Shown one piece after another: positions 12,076 through 25,512 of a stretch of DNA of 64,000 bases. Numbering within the stretch: the stretch's first letter is position 1; each line of letters starts with the position of its first letter. Position numbers and translations under genes: made by a program. The stretch covers positions 7,379,878 through 7,443,877 of the forward strand of contig NC_135174.1 of the NCBI RefSeq assembly GCF_041146795.1. The letters are read 5' to 3'. The stretch comes from Maylandia zebra (Eukaryota; Chordata; Actinopteri; Cichliformes; Cichlidae). Under the pieces are notes generated by a model, which saw only the letters and a list, made by a program, of their open reading frames with translations, did no database searches and was not told the DNA's origin.

Positions 12076-15000
12076 ATCCTGAAATGAGCTGCCGGTGTTT
12101 TGGATTGTCCTCCGTGTTCCCTCTTCTCTGTTGTCTTTCAACAGTTTTCCACACACTGATCCATCTGCTGTTGCTTTCAAGTAACCTTGAATCCTGATTG
12201 GTGCACAAAAGTCTAAACTAAACCATGGCTGACAGCAATACACAAATACACCTGTTGAAAGTACTGTCTTTTTGAGCATGGCTGCCAGTGCTCCCCAATT
12301 CTTCCACTAGGTGGAGCTCTTTTATCACCCCGCCACTGCTCACAGGGCGATGTGAATCATGTGCGAGCATGTGGGGGACATTAATGTAAACTGAAGCAGT
12401 TTGTACAAACAGATGGCAAAAAAAATAGACTGACACTTTAGTCCAGAAGGATACTACACTGCTGGGAAATTACTGAAAGAGAGTTAGAGATCCATTCTCT
12501 TAACTTACAGACAAAACATACAAAGTCCACATCGTGAACAGCTACTGGACCTTCTTGCTCTGAGGCAGCAGTGTTAACCACTGTCAGAGTGAGAGGTAGT
12601 TTTATATTGAAATCGACACATCCTTATGTGTGTCTGGTGTCACAGGTAAAATATAATAATATAATCATATATTCTCTGACCGCTTGGAAAATGGTTGCAG
12701 AAGGTTGCTGGCTGTCATTCAGTGAAAACTTTCTGCTTTGGTTATTAGTCACAGTTGCCCATAGTTTGCATGGAAGACCCTTACTTATCTGCAAACACAA
12801 ACACAATGCTAGCCAATCCTTTTTAGAATTAAAAAATGTGTCGTGCAAACCAGAGAGCATTCAAAGTAACGTTTACTTTAAAGCCAGACGGTCTTTGTTT
12901 CTGGCTTATGACACACTTTTTAGAGTTTCACTAGCTCCTGTGTATTTCCGTGCTAACTGTGGCAATCTGTTAGCAGCCAAAATAATCAGCAACCAGGCGG
13001 GAAATGCACATTTTTTTCCTTGCAACCAGTGGTTGCACTGATATGTGTGAATATATAGGAATCGATTTCAGAGCAACTACCACCAACCTCCGGCAACCAC
13101 TTGCCAACCGGTCAGGGAGCACAACAATTTTCTTATAGTTGCGAGATGGTTGTCGACTGTTCTCTAGGCTGGTGTGTGACTTGGACTTCATTTACTTGAC
13201 CCCAGACTGTTACACATCTGAAACAGTGGAACACTTAATATCATATGGTTACTGATCACATGACTACAAAATCAAAACTGATTATTCGATTGGTAAAAGC
13301 TTGAGTGACATTTTTAATTGATGACATATTTAATTAAAATCATTAGAAGCTCAAACGCTATTTGAGAGTTAGCCTAGTTTTTGAGTTCCCAATTTGAAAA
13401 AAATGATACAAAGAGGTAGAAGCCTTAAAAAAAATAACCTTGAAAGTTATTGAGTAGGAAAGTCAATTTCTGGTGTTGTTTTTTTCCACTATTTTTTTTT
13501 CTGGAGAACTTCAGAAATCCCAGCTTCACAGTTGCCATCGAATGCAACACTATACCCAGAGCCAAGGGTGGTGTGAATATGCTCATGTCTCTCTTAGTGA
13601 GAAAGCAAAATGTCATAATTCCCCTCATGTGGACCTACTTAAGACATATACTCATCACAGGGATCACTGAATGAAATGATAGATGTTCAGTTCCCTCCTT
13701 TAAACTCAAATAAACAGCCTGAATTTTCAAGTGACATGTTAGAAGCTCAGTTTGTTTTACAGTGGATGGGGCTCACTGGTCAGCAGCAAATGGAGCTTGG
13801 CATGTGTGAAGTTGCACACTCACCACAGAATAAAGACTTAACTGAAGGTCTGTTGGTGCAAATGTCACCTGATGATCTCGCCACTCTTCCACAAACGTCC
13901 GCACGTTGGCTCCAGGGCCGTACGCACATGTGAATAAATCAATGTCTCTTCTGTCTGGCGCCCTTGTTGTCGTTGGCACCTGGGTTGTCACGGTAAACTG
14001 CTGAGACAGGGAGCCACTGAGCTGCAGCAGCCGGCTCAGACCCACACAGGAAGTGTTTAAAAACGGGTGTGTTTGTCCTAAAGATACCACGGTCACTGAG
14101 TGGCTGGAACATGTGGCAAACATTCATTCTCAGTGAACCTGCGGCTTCACAGCACTGCAGTCCTTACATGGACGTAATAAGCACAACCTCAGCTTCATTT
14201 TTGGTTATTTTTTATTGTCAGTATAGCAGGTCTACACAGCCATTGAGTGTAGGACTTGTTTTTACCCACATTTCTTTCTTCTTTAATAATTTGTGTGTTT
14301 CTTGTGCGGTGCCTCTGTGAAAACCTCACACAGCTGTCCCGCCTATCAAACCTTGTGGCTGACGGACAGGACAGCCGCAGCTTGGACTGTGAAATTAACT
14401 AATCTCCTCACAGGAAACTCAGCAGGAGCAGCTGTCACAGTGGAAATGAAGCAGCAGGAGGGACCGGGTCTGCAGAGAACAACTGATAGGACCAAGAGGG
14501 GCTTCAAAACTCCTGCTCACAGGTACAACTTCCTTTTACGTAAACTACAAATTCAGCAAAACATCTTTTATTTTGTCCAACTATTATACATAACCACGAA
14601 ATGCAACACATGCTATACCAAACAGTTAAGCAGGCGTGGGCCTTTAAGGCTTGCAGGTCTCCTGTTTTTAATCTAATTAAGAAAAGTTACAATCTCCTGG
14701 TCATGTCGATGTAAATCACATTCTTACTGGTGAAGGAATAAGAAGCCCTTTGGAAACGCGTCACTTTCCAAGTGACTTTAATAAAAGTGTATAAAAATTA
14801 GGAAACTATTTAAGTTTTAGTGTGGAAAAGTGTTATAAAACGCCCTGTCTGAAATAGGTGCTACTTTCATGCTGAAATTTCATTAGTGTGGCATTTCAGT
14901 GGAACATTTTGGTGTCCAGGGCGGGTTTAAATGTCACTCTGCAGGTGTTTGTACTCAAAGTGGCAAAAACGCTAACGTTTTTTTGCCTGAAAATCAACAA

Positions 15001-15111
15001 ATGCAGCAATATATGACACACTATGTGAGTTACAGCCGGCAATGATCATCAATGTTCAAAAATTTTGGTCTGTTAGAAGTCAGTCTATATGGCTATATAT
15101 TTTTGTCTTCT
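12076..15111. other. adap1-sox8 convergent intergenic region
   Basis: No gene could be supported. The 12540-12600 part resembles a tRNA-like repeat remnant (GAGGCAGCAGTGTTAACCAC). The 12780-13180 part is rich in GCAACC/GGTTGC motifs and looks repetitive. Minus-strand AATAAA motifs near 14570 and 14212 could end the sox8 transcript. The rest is unremarkable. Confidence 0.45.
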
Positions 15112-17402
15112 TCAAGGCCTGGTGAGGGTCGTATAGATGGGCTGCTCCCAGCCAGAGGGAGGACTATGAGTAGGTGGTGCCAAGGCCAGGCTGTTGATCA
15201 GTGGGGTGGTGTAAGACCTGCGGGAGGAATGAAAGTATGGGTACTGATACAGGCTGGCGGGGTAACCAGAGAAAGCGCTGTAGAAGCTGGAGTTTTGAAG
15301 GTCGGTGTAGTCTGACTGGTTGGCAGACGAGGAGGTGGTAGGGGTGGAGGAAGGACAGATGCCCGAACCCAGGGATGTATACTCAGGTTGGTGTGACCGT
15401 GGTGGAGGACTTGAGGAGTTGTAGTGACCCGGGCTCATCCGCTCAGTTTTAATCTGAGGTTTTTGGCCGCCATCCTTGTGCAGCCCGTCGGTCTCACAAT
15501 TGGAAGAGGTTAGCGGCATTCCAGCGGAAGTCCCACCAGACATTTTGGACGTCCAATTTTGGATGTTGGGAGTGTGACAGTCGGTGCTGGGTGGGATGAA
15601 AGTACCGGAGGGGTTGCTGGTTTCTGGCGGGGTTAGAACAGTGGCACCGTGGCTGTTTGGAGGCAGGTACTGGTCGAGCTCGTGAACGTCGAAGGCGTCG
15701 ATAGTGCCGATGACGTCAGTGCTGAGCTCAGAGATGTCTACGTTACTGAAGTCGATGTTCTGACGGTTGGGAGGAGGAGCAGCGCTGGAGCTCATTGTGT
15801 CCACAGACTGACGGTTCTCGTGTTTGGGTCCCATGTGCAGGTCTGTTTTAGGGGTGGTGGGAGGTGTTGGAGGCCCGTGAGACTGACCTGGAACGCAAAA
15901 TCAAGTGAACCTTAATCAGCTTTTTCACATTTAACTAAAAAAAGGGAAAAGAAACGAAACGAGTATCACAGTGTCATCACCTGTTCTGTCTGAATGGTAA
16001 TGCTGCTCCACTTCCCCTGTGCCAGCCAGCCTGGCCACACCCGGGTCCATTTTATATAAGCCCTGCTTCTGCTGCTGCTGTTGGACCAGCGCAGGTCTGC
16101 AGTCGCCCTGGTCCGGTTTATTGCTCTTGCGTCTCCGAGGCTGGTACTTATAGTCTGGGTAGTCTTTTTTGTGCTGCAGCCTCAGCCTCTCGGCCTCCTC
16201 AACAAAGGGACGTTTCTCTGTTTCAGAGAGAAGTCTGAGGAGGACAGGGACAAGTCAGAGAACAACCGCTGGCATTTCAAACACAACAGGAAGCAAAAAA
16301 ACCAAAAAAAAAAAAAAAACCTGACAGACTCCTTGCTTCTTTCATCAGTGATGTCAATAACTACAGTTATTCACATAAGTAATCACATAAGAACTCTATA
16401 CATGTTACAGTTTTGTGTATTTTCCATTTCATTCTACTTTATATGAATACTCCATCACAGAAATACCCACTTACATACTTACTTACATAAGTGCATTAAC
16501 GCAGGACTTCTTTATTTTACTTAAATAAAGAATATGAATATTTCCTTTTCTTAAAAAATCTACAGTTACTGAGACATGACAAATGAACTAGCAGTTGTTT
16601 TTTTGTACTGTACAGATAAAGCCACAATGAAGTGGTTCCTCAGTGTGTATTACCACAACCACAAAATGATATTCCCGCCATAATAGCTTTGTTTATGCAC
16701 AATCTGCAGGTTTTCTCTCATTTTACTGGAATTCTTTCTTCTTTTTGTTTGTTTCAGTGAATAAAACAGGCCTGTCATGATATTAGATTTACATTACATA
16801 ATCGTGGTAATGAAAAAAAAGGGGGGGGAAACACACAGTAACATAGTAATTTAAAAAATCTATTGAATTCTACAAAAATGCAGATGCATGGAGGAGTCCA
16901 GAGTCTGTAACTCCAGAGATCAGTCATGTTCAGTCAGCGCAGTGTTTCAGTACTGTGCAGGTGCTCATCGGATGAAACTCAGGTGTACTCACCGCCACAG
17001 CTTTCCCAGCGTCTTGCTGAGCTCAGCGTTGTGCAGATGTGGATACTGGTCCGCCAGCTTCCTCCGCGCTGCCTGCGCCCAAACCATGAACGCGTTCATA
17101 GGCCGTTTCACGTGAGGTTTACTCTTCAGCCCCCTCTCCCCCAGACTGGGCACAGGCACCAGCGACCAGTCGTAACCTTTTAGCACCTGCGACACAGCGT
17201 CGCGAATGCAGGTGGGGAACCGCTCGTCTTCCGAGCAGCTCTCCAGTTTCGGCGTAATCCCGGGCGGGCGCGCTGCCTCCTGCGTTTCGGGCCTTACCGG
17301 AGAGGCCGGAGACTCTGAATCCGATCCATGCTGGGACGCAGACCCGTCGGTTCCCGCTGGACTGCATGCCTGCTGTGACAATGGCTTGTTCTCCTCAGTC
17401 AT
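15112..17402 (-). CDS. sox8: SoxE transcription factor Sox8 (complete, three exons)
   Basis: Minus-strand exons are 17402-16993, 16234-15981 and 15887-15112, joined by GT-AG introns into 1440 nt (479 residues plus stop). The SoxE dimerisation motif (about residues 59-86, [20 protein letters not shown]) precedes an HMG box (about 97-175, [20 protein letters not shown]). Intron 1 splits the HMG-box Arg137 codon in GKLWR|LLSE, the usual SoxE position. Later come a short glutamine run (188-192), the [12 protein letters not shown] transactivation segment, a consensus SUMO site IKTE (367-370), and the C-terminal activation tail ending [11 protein letters not shown]. The tail ending in YTTLTRP and the lmf1 neighbour favour Sox8 over Sox9 or Sox10. 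Family role: nuclear factor binding WACAAWG-type sites as a monomer or dimer, in neural crest, glia, muscle precursors and gonad. Whether this is the fish a or b duplicate cannot be told here. Convergent with adap1, divergent from lmf1. Confidence 0.95.
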
Positions 17403-17654
17403 GTTTGGTGCTGCAAAGATCTACTGACCCCCACCCTCCAAAATCCGAAAGAGCTCTCTGGTTGCGTAAAGGCGCGTGACTTTGTAGAAAGAGTGTAACC
17501 CCGCGTAAATAACCAAAATCCCGGATTTGGTCTGTTGAATTTTTCCATTCCGTCTCACATCCTCCTCCAGGACCAGGCAAATTTTGACGAGGGACGGTTA
17601 CATTCTACTCTTTGTAGCACTTTAGAGCTCATGTCACTCCACCCCTCTTGTCCT

Positions 17655-17659
17655 ATTGG
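17655..17659 (-). promoter_or_regulatory. sox8: CCAAT box upstream of sox8
   Basis: ATTGG on the plus strand reads CCAAT on the sox8 strand (CTATTGGC context), about 255 bases upstream of the sox8 ATG. The spacing suits an NF-Y site, given an unknown but probably 100-200 nt 5'UTR. It is a short motif, so chance occurrence is possible. Confidence 0.35.
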
Positions 17660-19580
17660 CTTGTGCAAAGCTTGAGTTTCTTCAGAGCCCCTGAGTAGTT
17701 AGTCTAGTGCTGTGATACTGCACACTTTGGTATCCAAGTAAATCCAAGGCCAGTACTGATACTAATACTGACTCTGATTCTTTTATCTTTTAAAGCCAGC
17801 TTAACTAGGGGAGAGCATGTCATGATTTATGAGATGAATCATTCTGAACACATATTAATGACCAAATCACTGTGATTGCTACTTTCCACAATAATTAGTT
17901 ACCACATCAAATCACTTTCATGTATTTCATGTATTTTGAAACTGGGTTTTTTGAAGTAATTGAATATAAAAGTGCCAAGCTTCTCTTGTTTAAATGTGAT
18001 ATAGGCAATAAATTAAAAACATCATAGGCAACACACAAAGAATCAGATATTTTCTACAGTTCATGTCTGAGATATTTTTTTTTCACACAAATAAAGCAAA
18101 AAACATTAACATTGTTCAGTGGTCTACATATTGATGTGATACCAATACCACAGTTGTTGTTGATAAAAAAACAAAAACATCAGCACCACCTTCAGTAAGT
18201 AAATGTAAATGTATTCCATTATTAAAAATAACTGCATGCACATTTATTCTCTTTTTTGGATTCTATGAGGTGTGAAAACCTGTTCCACTGCTTGCCTTTC
18301 AATTTCTTTTTCTTTTTTAGAGCTATTATTGCTGAGCTAATTCCCAGATGAATAATTGATTTATTTCATTGTTCAGTAGCTACTCTTTATTCTTCAGCTG
18401 TTATTTTCTTTTTAAATGTATCGGTAAGCACCTCATTTATACTTTACAAAACAACATCGTTTACTGCAAGCAGGTGACAAGTTAATGGAAAAGTCAGTCT
18501 AAGGAGCTGAGCTACCACACGTCCACAGAGAAGCCTTAGTGCACCTCGGTGTGGATTCTCCAAGTCTCTGGAAAACTACTGGAGGGATGGAACATTATTC
18601 TTCCAAAAGATATTCCCTCATTTGGTGTTTTTAAAGTGGCGTTGGAGAGCAGTGCCGCTCCAAAATCTTCCATAGTTCTTTCGGTTGGTTCTTGAGACAC
18701 CTCATGCCCTTTGGTCAGTTTGGAGGAAACCACTCCTGTTAGGACGGAAATGTTTCATCATAGTGTAAAGGTGTTCTTTCAGAACAACTCTCTGTTCGTT
18801 TTCAGTGAACCTTCACTGTAAGACCCAGAGTGACTGCAGGCGGAGTAAAGAAAGTGTAGAGAAAGCTAGGAAAAACATAGAAACAAGAGTCTTTATTCTG
18901 CTAAAATTCCACTTGTATTCCTTACCTATTGATAAAAACAACAAATTAGTTAGTTTGCTTAAAAATATTATCCCAACTTGCCCGATGAGGCTGTGATGGA
19001 TGAAACTGTGGATGTCAACAAGACTGTGATTCAACAGATTTCAAAAAGTTCAGTGTTTTTATTGTAATTGGTTTTGATAAATCTTGCCTCTGATATATGC
19101 CCTCTATTTAATAATAATTAAAAAGACCAATATTAACAATGAAACTAATAAAAAACTAAACTACAATAAAAACTTCTCATACAATAAAAACGAACTAAAC
19201 AACAAAACAAAAGCTCAAAATGAAAAAGTCATATTATAAAATACAAAAGTATAACAATAAAAATAATATTAGTAATAGTAATAAAACCTATAATAGTGCT
19301 AACCTGTGATCTTCATTTCAGCGTCTGAAGAGGGGAATGCCAGAAAAACTCTGACTGGAGAGGAGAGAAGCAAAATGCCTCTCAAACAGCTTCAGGTACA
19401 AGAACCCCTCAATCCTGCTTTATAGATTTCTCTTTAAATTTGTCATCTTAGGCATCAGGTAGATTCAGAACATTTGTACTACGGAAGATCCGTTTACTTC
19501 CAATAAATTACATTTAAATTGGTTTTGAAAAAAATGTATACGTTATACATACAAACCGTATAATATCATTAAATTTAAAA

Positions 19581-19582
<2 letters not shown>

Positions 19583-19634
<52 letters not shown>
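19583..19634. repeat. (AAT)n microsatellite next to the lmf1 promoter
   Basis: About 17 AAT units ending about 20 bases before the CACGTG palindrome of the lmf1 promoter. Length variation could alter promoter spacing. Confidence 0.95.
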
Positions 19635-19636
<2 letters not shown>

Positions 19637-19639
19637 TAC

Positions 19640-19692
19640 TTCCGCGTCTGTTCTGTCACGTGACCGTGACATCCTTAAACATGGCGGCAAGC
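19640..19692 (+). promoter_or_regulatory. lmf1: lmf1 proximal promoter: palindromic CACGTG element and YY1-like site
   Basis: GTCACGTGAC at 19655-19664 is a perfect 10-bp palindrome matching the extended E-box bound by USF and by TFEB/TFE3/MITF (CLEAR-type). The start codon context AACATGGCGGC (about 19678-19688) matches the YY1 core found over start sites of TATA-less vertebrate promoters. No TATA box is visible just upstream, where an AAT array lies instead. The motifs are seen directly; regulation by these factors is inference. Confidence 0.55.
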
Positions 19693-19920
19693 GGTGAACG
19701 TGCAGAGATCTCTGTGAGGAAGAGACGTGTTGGCAGTAAGAGAACAGAGACAGACTCCGCTGTTAGCGGTGGAGAAGATGGAAAACACTCCAGCAGCGAC
19801 GCAGAGAAAGAGAAGCCGCTTCTGTCCTTACAGCCCGGGACTTACTGGCTCACTCGCATTGTGCTGCTGCGCTCCGTCGCCTTTATTTACTGTATGTTGA
19901 CACTTACGGTCTGCAGTCAG

Positions 19921-19952
<32 letters not shown>

Positions 19953-21341
19953 GTAGTTTAGCTGTAGGGGTTTACTTTTTTATCATTAGCATGACAGTCA
20001 CAGTTTAGTGCCACGGTATCTTAACGCATGCGCACTTTACTGTAAATAAAACTTGCAATTAGTGAATGTACCTACACGTGTGTTTGGCAGTTTTTTAACT
20101 ACTGTTATTAATGCTCTGTTAGTTTCTGATAACCATTCATTTGAAACACAGGGATGGCGCAGTCAAGGAAATATACTGATCCCATGAATGTGAACGTCAG
20201 ATGAGTGAATGAGGCAAGTTGTGTAAAGTGCTTTGAGTCTAGAAAAGCGCTATAAGAACCAGTCCATTTATCACGTGTTCTGATTTTACTGGTGCTTCTT
20301 GCAAAGAGCTGAGCTCACAACCACCACCAGCGTTTTACTCACATCATAAATGAGCCCCCACCTGAATAGCTCCTGTCAGGACAGCTGTGCCTCATGGAGA
20401 AGTTTGCTCTTTAATTTGAGAAAAATAAACTAATTGCTTCTGTCTCACAAACAATTTCATTTGTTTTTTAGTTGTGGCCTTCAGTGTTGCTTACAACCAG
20501 AACAAGCAGCTGATTGGTGAACATGGCTTGATGCCCTGTAAGAGCTACCTCAGAAGTGTCAAGCGCTATGTTGGGGGGAAGATCGGAATGGCCGCCATGG
20601 CGTACACCCCCTCCGTTCTCTGGTTCTTTGACTGGAGCGACATGGACGCCAACCTGGATGGCATCGCCCTGTTGGGGATGGCGCTGTCAGGGTTTGTCCT
20701 GGTGATGGGAATGGCCAACATGGTGATCATGCTCACACTGTGGGTGCTATACCACTCCCTGGTCAACGTAGGACAGCTGTGGTAAGTGTTGGTTAAATCA
20801 TGCTTTCACTCTCAATAAAACTGGATTAAAAATGTTTTAATGTAGAGCACCTAATCTTAAAGATTGATCAGATAACTTTTTACAGCCAGATTTGTAGAAA
20901 TCTTCAAAAAACTTTATAGAAGATCTTAAGTTGTAGCCAAATTTAGTGAGTAGAGAAGCCCTGATTGGAACGTTCTGGGTTGATATTAATGTTTGAAACT
21001 ATTAGATTTTGAAAAACCATTAATTTACTGCTCAGAATGTAAAATAAGTTTCGCATTCCTGCTACAGGGCTTTTAATGTGAAATTAACAGGAAGTGTTGT
21101 TAGAAAAATAAAATATAATATATCACTGGGAGCAGAATTTGAGTAGTCAAACGTGGCTACGTAGAGGGCTGTGCAAAAGTATCAAGCCGACACATTTCTT
21201 TACATTTTGATTCAGAATTCTCATTTTTCAGTGATTTCAAACTATATTTCTTCAGGCTTTTCAAAGGTCTCTAAGTATTTCTTTAAGTCCTATCAATCAT
21301 TTAAGTATAATAAAACACCTAACTTGCATTTTTAAACTAAT

Positions 21342-21376
<35 letters not shown>

Positions 21377-24300
21377 CGTGTGAGTGACTCAGAAAGAATA
21401 TGTAGGTTCAGGCGACTTTTACGATGGAATATCTTTTTGCATATTAGTCACTACAAGATTTCAAGTGAATTCATTATGTATGCTATTGCTATTGCATAGC
21501 ATACACTTCAGTTATGATTGGATGTTTCCGTGTTTAAAAAGATAAAATTATGTGAACTATTAATGTTGTAGGTCCTAATTTGAAGCGCTCATGCCCGCGC
21601 TTATATTAGCATAAAGCATACATGCATTTAAAAACATTCCCTATAAGATGATCCCACAGTGATGGTTACCATAGTCAGCTGTCAACTTCTCTACTAGACA
21701 GCAACTGCATATTTCATTTCTTGTATTCATGTTGTGACTTATTTTTCCGCAAAGCATTTTGGCTGCCCAGCGTGTTTGATCTCTCCTGACACCAAACAGT
21801 CAGTTTCACAGCATTAACCTGCTTCCTTTTTCTCTTTCCAGGTACTCCTTTGGTAAGTGAACTTCCACAGAAGCTTCCTTTGTTTCGCCTCCAAAAAGAA
21901 GTGGATTTGAAGGAAAGCATTAATGTGAGACAGGTGTCTGTGTCATTTATATTTTCATAAAAGGTGAAACTGATTCTGTGAGATGTTTTAAACCTGTGTT
22001 GAGCAACACTTTTTAGAAAAATCGAGTTACGGGTCACAATTTGAAGAGGTGGATTTAAATAGTGCTAAAGATCATCAGTGTTTGATCCTTGTTCTTAAAA
22101 AAAGAAACAGAATTTTAGTGTGTATTATTGTTATTATTATTATTTAGAGTAAAAGTGTAGTTCATGCTGCTTTTTATTAATGTGTTTTTGGTTGAGTGGT
22201 TGTTCTTTGGTAATGCGAGGGCCTGATTGAGTCCTTATGTTTGTATTTAGCACATGTTCCTTAAACCAAAAGCACATCTATACTGACACATTGCGTTTAT
22301 TTAGAAGCCTATGACTGTAAGGTGACTTGACATATTTGTAAAGATGAGCCAGTCTTATTACAAAATTCAGTAGATATCAAGATATGCTGCGAAAAAATCA
22401 ACTACTTTGTTTGCAGCTTAGAGTGAAAACTTAGTATATTGTTTTTTAACGGGGTGAACCCAATAAACTGTCATGGCTATGATGGTAAAGATGGCGGCGG
22501 GGGAAGTATAAACATGAGGTTGCATGTAGAGCTTCGGCCCAGATAAGTGGTGAGGTCAGCGGCAGCGCCGTGATTGCCTAATGACACTTTGTAGTCAGAG
22601 ACGCCAGGCCTGTGTCTGTGTCTGTGGTTGGGCTGTGGCTTCTATTACCCGAAAAAGAAAATTCTTTTTCTCTCATTCTGCTGCAACTTGGACTCATCAT
22701 CACACTCTGGCTGACAGTAGAGCTGAAAGTCTGCAGATGAAGGTCCACTGTTCCCATATTAGTGCACTTAGCACTAATATTGGGTTGTTTATAGACATTT
22801 ATAGACTATAACACTAGAATTTTAATAGGTGATTCCAATTTAAATATTTGTTTTTCTTCAGTGCTTGAAACAATTCCAATCCTAATGAGCATATGCAAAC
22901 CTAAAAATGTAACGTTATATTTGCTAAACATAAGCACTATCATTGTGAGCATATTATACTGACACTGCCATTTAGCTTCCAGTAAAATGTCAAAGTATCT
23001 CTGGGAAAAAAGCTATTAGGTAGCCCGTAATAAGTGTCTTTGACCAGTCTGCTGGCGACCCATGTCGAAATACGGTTAGAGGTGGTTTCATTTTAGCAAC
23101 GTGACTTTTGCAAACTGAAATATTTTACACTTCAAATGATGCCTCATGTAGTCCTGAAATAAGGATTTAACCCCCGGTTGAATTCACAGTTTTAAACACA
23201 AAGAAATGAGCAGCTTAGGTCAGTGGTTGGTTTATTTCTGTAGTGAAAGACAAATTATCTACAAAACAATCAAGAATGAATCATTCTGCCACAGTTAGAA
23301 ATTAATGGGAATTTCAGAGAGAGAAATAACTGGAACTCAAATTGACTACTTGGTAGAGTAGCCGTTGTCAAGCAGAGCTCTTTGCTGACCTCGTCGAAAT
23401 CCTCAAGGCTTTTAGGTTGTGGTTTGGAGATACAAAACTTCAGCTTTCTGTCTCATCTTTAGCGGGTGTCTTCTTGAGCTTTTGACTTTGAAGTATGTTT
23501 TGGATCATTGTTTTGTGGGAAGGCCCACCCACGATGCATTTTCAGTGTCCTGGCTGAGTGAAGGACATTCTTATCCAAGACTTTTCCATTTTTTTTCCTC
23601 AGTGTGATGCAGGGATTTTATAATATTGGCAGAAAAAGACCCCCAAAACATAATGTTTCCACTGCCATGTTTGAATGTTTTTAGGGTGGGAGTCAAAAAT
23701 TATTTTCCCACAAAGTACAGGAAGTGGATTGATGCCATCACAAAATAAAAAATTATAGACTGAGTGCTCAAAATTATGAATTCAGCAGCAAATCAAATAC
23801 TTATTTCTCTTACTGTACATGCATGACAGTCCTGTTATAAGCTTTTTCACATATGTATGGCAGATAGGCAAAAGATCCACACACTTAGCCATTAAATAGG
23901 TTTGCAGTGACCGCTTGGAGGTTCAGCAGCAAAAACCAATCACATAAAGCTGTGTTTTTGTTTCCCATCACTACTGATATTCACCCTGTTATGGCAATAA
24001 GTTGGGGTCACAATACATTAATCGGCTGGAAAATGTTACTCCCTATTTTGGCAAAATTTAGAGTTCCTCTCCAACTTTGACAAAGATGTGCTTCTTCAGT
24101 TACATCCTGACTTTGACTCCCAGAAACACAGTTAATGTGGCTTTATCAAGGACATTACCAGACAAACGTGTGCCATTCCTCTCATATTTATTGATATTGT
24201 TCCAAATCAGAAATTTGACGTCATGTTGTTTTCTTGGGGCGTGCATGTGTTACTTTGTTGACCTGAAGTGTAATGTTCCTGCACCATTAAAGCAGTATTA

Positions 24301-25480
24301 GCTCCTCTGTGCTATAACACACTGAGCCTGCGTTAAGTAAAGCAGGTCATTGATGATCTTCTGATTGTTTGTGCAGGTTGGGAGAGTCAGCTGTTGGAGA
24401 CGGGCTTCCTGGCTATTTTCTTGTGTCCGGTGTGGACTCTGTCTCAGGTTCCCCACCGGTGCCCCCCGTCTCTCATCTGTATCTGGACCTTCAGATGGCT
24501 CATTGTTCGCATCATGCTGGGGGCTGTGAGTATAGCAGTTTATAAATACACAGAAGAGATGTCTGCAAATGTATAGATCATTTATTGCATGCCGTTAAAA
24601 CAAGAATACAACTGCTTTGACAGTAAATTTTAGGAAGTAATTTCAAACAAATTCACAATAACTGAAAGATAAATGAGAAAGCTTACCTTTGTCTTCCATT
24701 TGTGTGCATATATCTTCTTCCAGTGGCTGTTAAAGTTTCTAAATTAAAAGCCTGACATAAACGCATCTCAGTCATGTGAAGAAATGAAACCGTTTCTGAG
24801 CAGCGTGAATGTTTGTCATCGGATTTTAGACTGTTACTTTTGGGTTTTTGCTATTGAGCTCTGCCAGCAGCCGGTGATGCCAAAACAAATATACGGTCGA
24901 CTAAACAATATGTCTCTTTGTTTGACAGTTTCCATGGTGAATTTTAGACCTCTGTCTGTGTTTTATCTGTCAATCACTGTGTTTTCCACAGATTCAGTGG
25001 CATTTTTTCAGTTACGACCACAAAGCGAGCTGAAACGCAGGGAGCCCCCTACTCAGCGCTTCACTGTAAAAGGCTCTCATGGCGTATTTCATTCTCTGAT
25101 GTACAACGTCAGAATGAATGTTGAGTTTTGTTGCTAAGGGCTACCGTTATTTGAAAGCACCTCAGTTATGCTACAAAACGGTCACTGCATAAGCAAAATG
25201 AAAGTGCTGTTATTTTTCAGAAGGCATAAGCAAACTTTAATCTTTTAAGAAAAGATTGAGAAAGTTTTTTTTGTTCTGCTCTTTGTGCCACCAAGATACA
25301 CGTATCTTAACAACTGACTACTGACCAAGGAAACTACTAGAGATCATGGTTTCAAAGGGGAAAATTCAATGACTTTGGTTATTTCCAAATATTTCATTTA
25401 TAGGCTGACATTTAGGCATTCAGGTAAAGTTTCCTGACAAGTATTAGATATGCAGATATTCAAAACACTTAGAGGAAATG

Positions 25481-25512
<32 letters not shown>

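Larger units (their letters stand above)
17403..19639. other. sox8-lmf1 divergent intergenic region
   Basis: About 2.3 kb between two divergently transcribed start codons. The sox8 side (17403-17700) is GC-moderate with the CCAAT motif. 17800-19600 is AT-rich with no recognised gene or transposon and ends in an AAT array. Confidence 0.5.

Noticed and set aside
12571..13041. 156-codon open frame between adap1 and sox8
   Set aside because: It overlaps a minus-strand frame and a GGTTGC-rich repetitive stretch; no protein family match.
13676..13933. 85-codon frame of unusual composition between adap1 and sox8
   Set aside because: No recognised domain and no clear splice context; I could not separate it from chance.
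15649..15915. 88-codon plus-strand frame
   Set aside because: Antisense shadow of sox8 exon 3.
19660..19680. Upstream in-frame GTG as the lmf1 start
   Set aside because: The ATG at 19681 has a strong Kozak context and GTG starts are rare in vertebrates.
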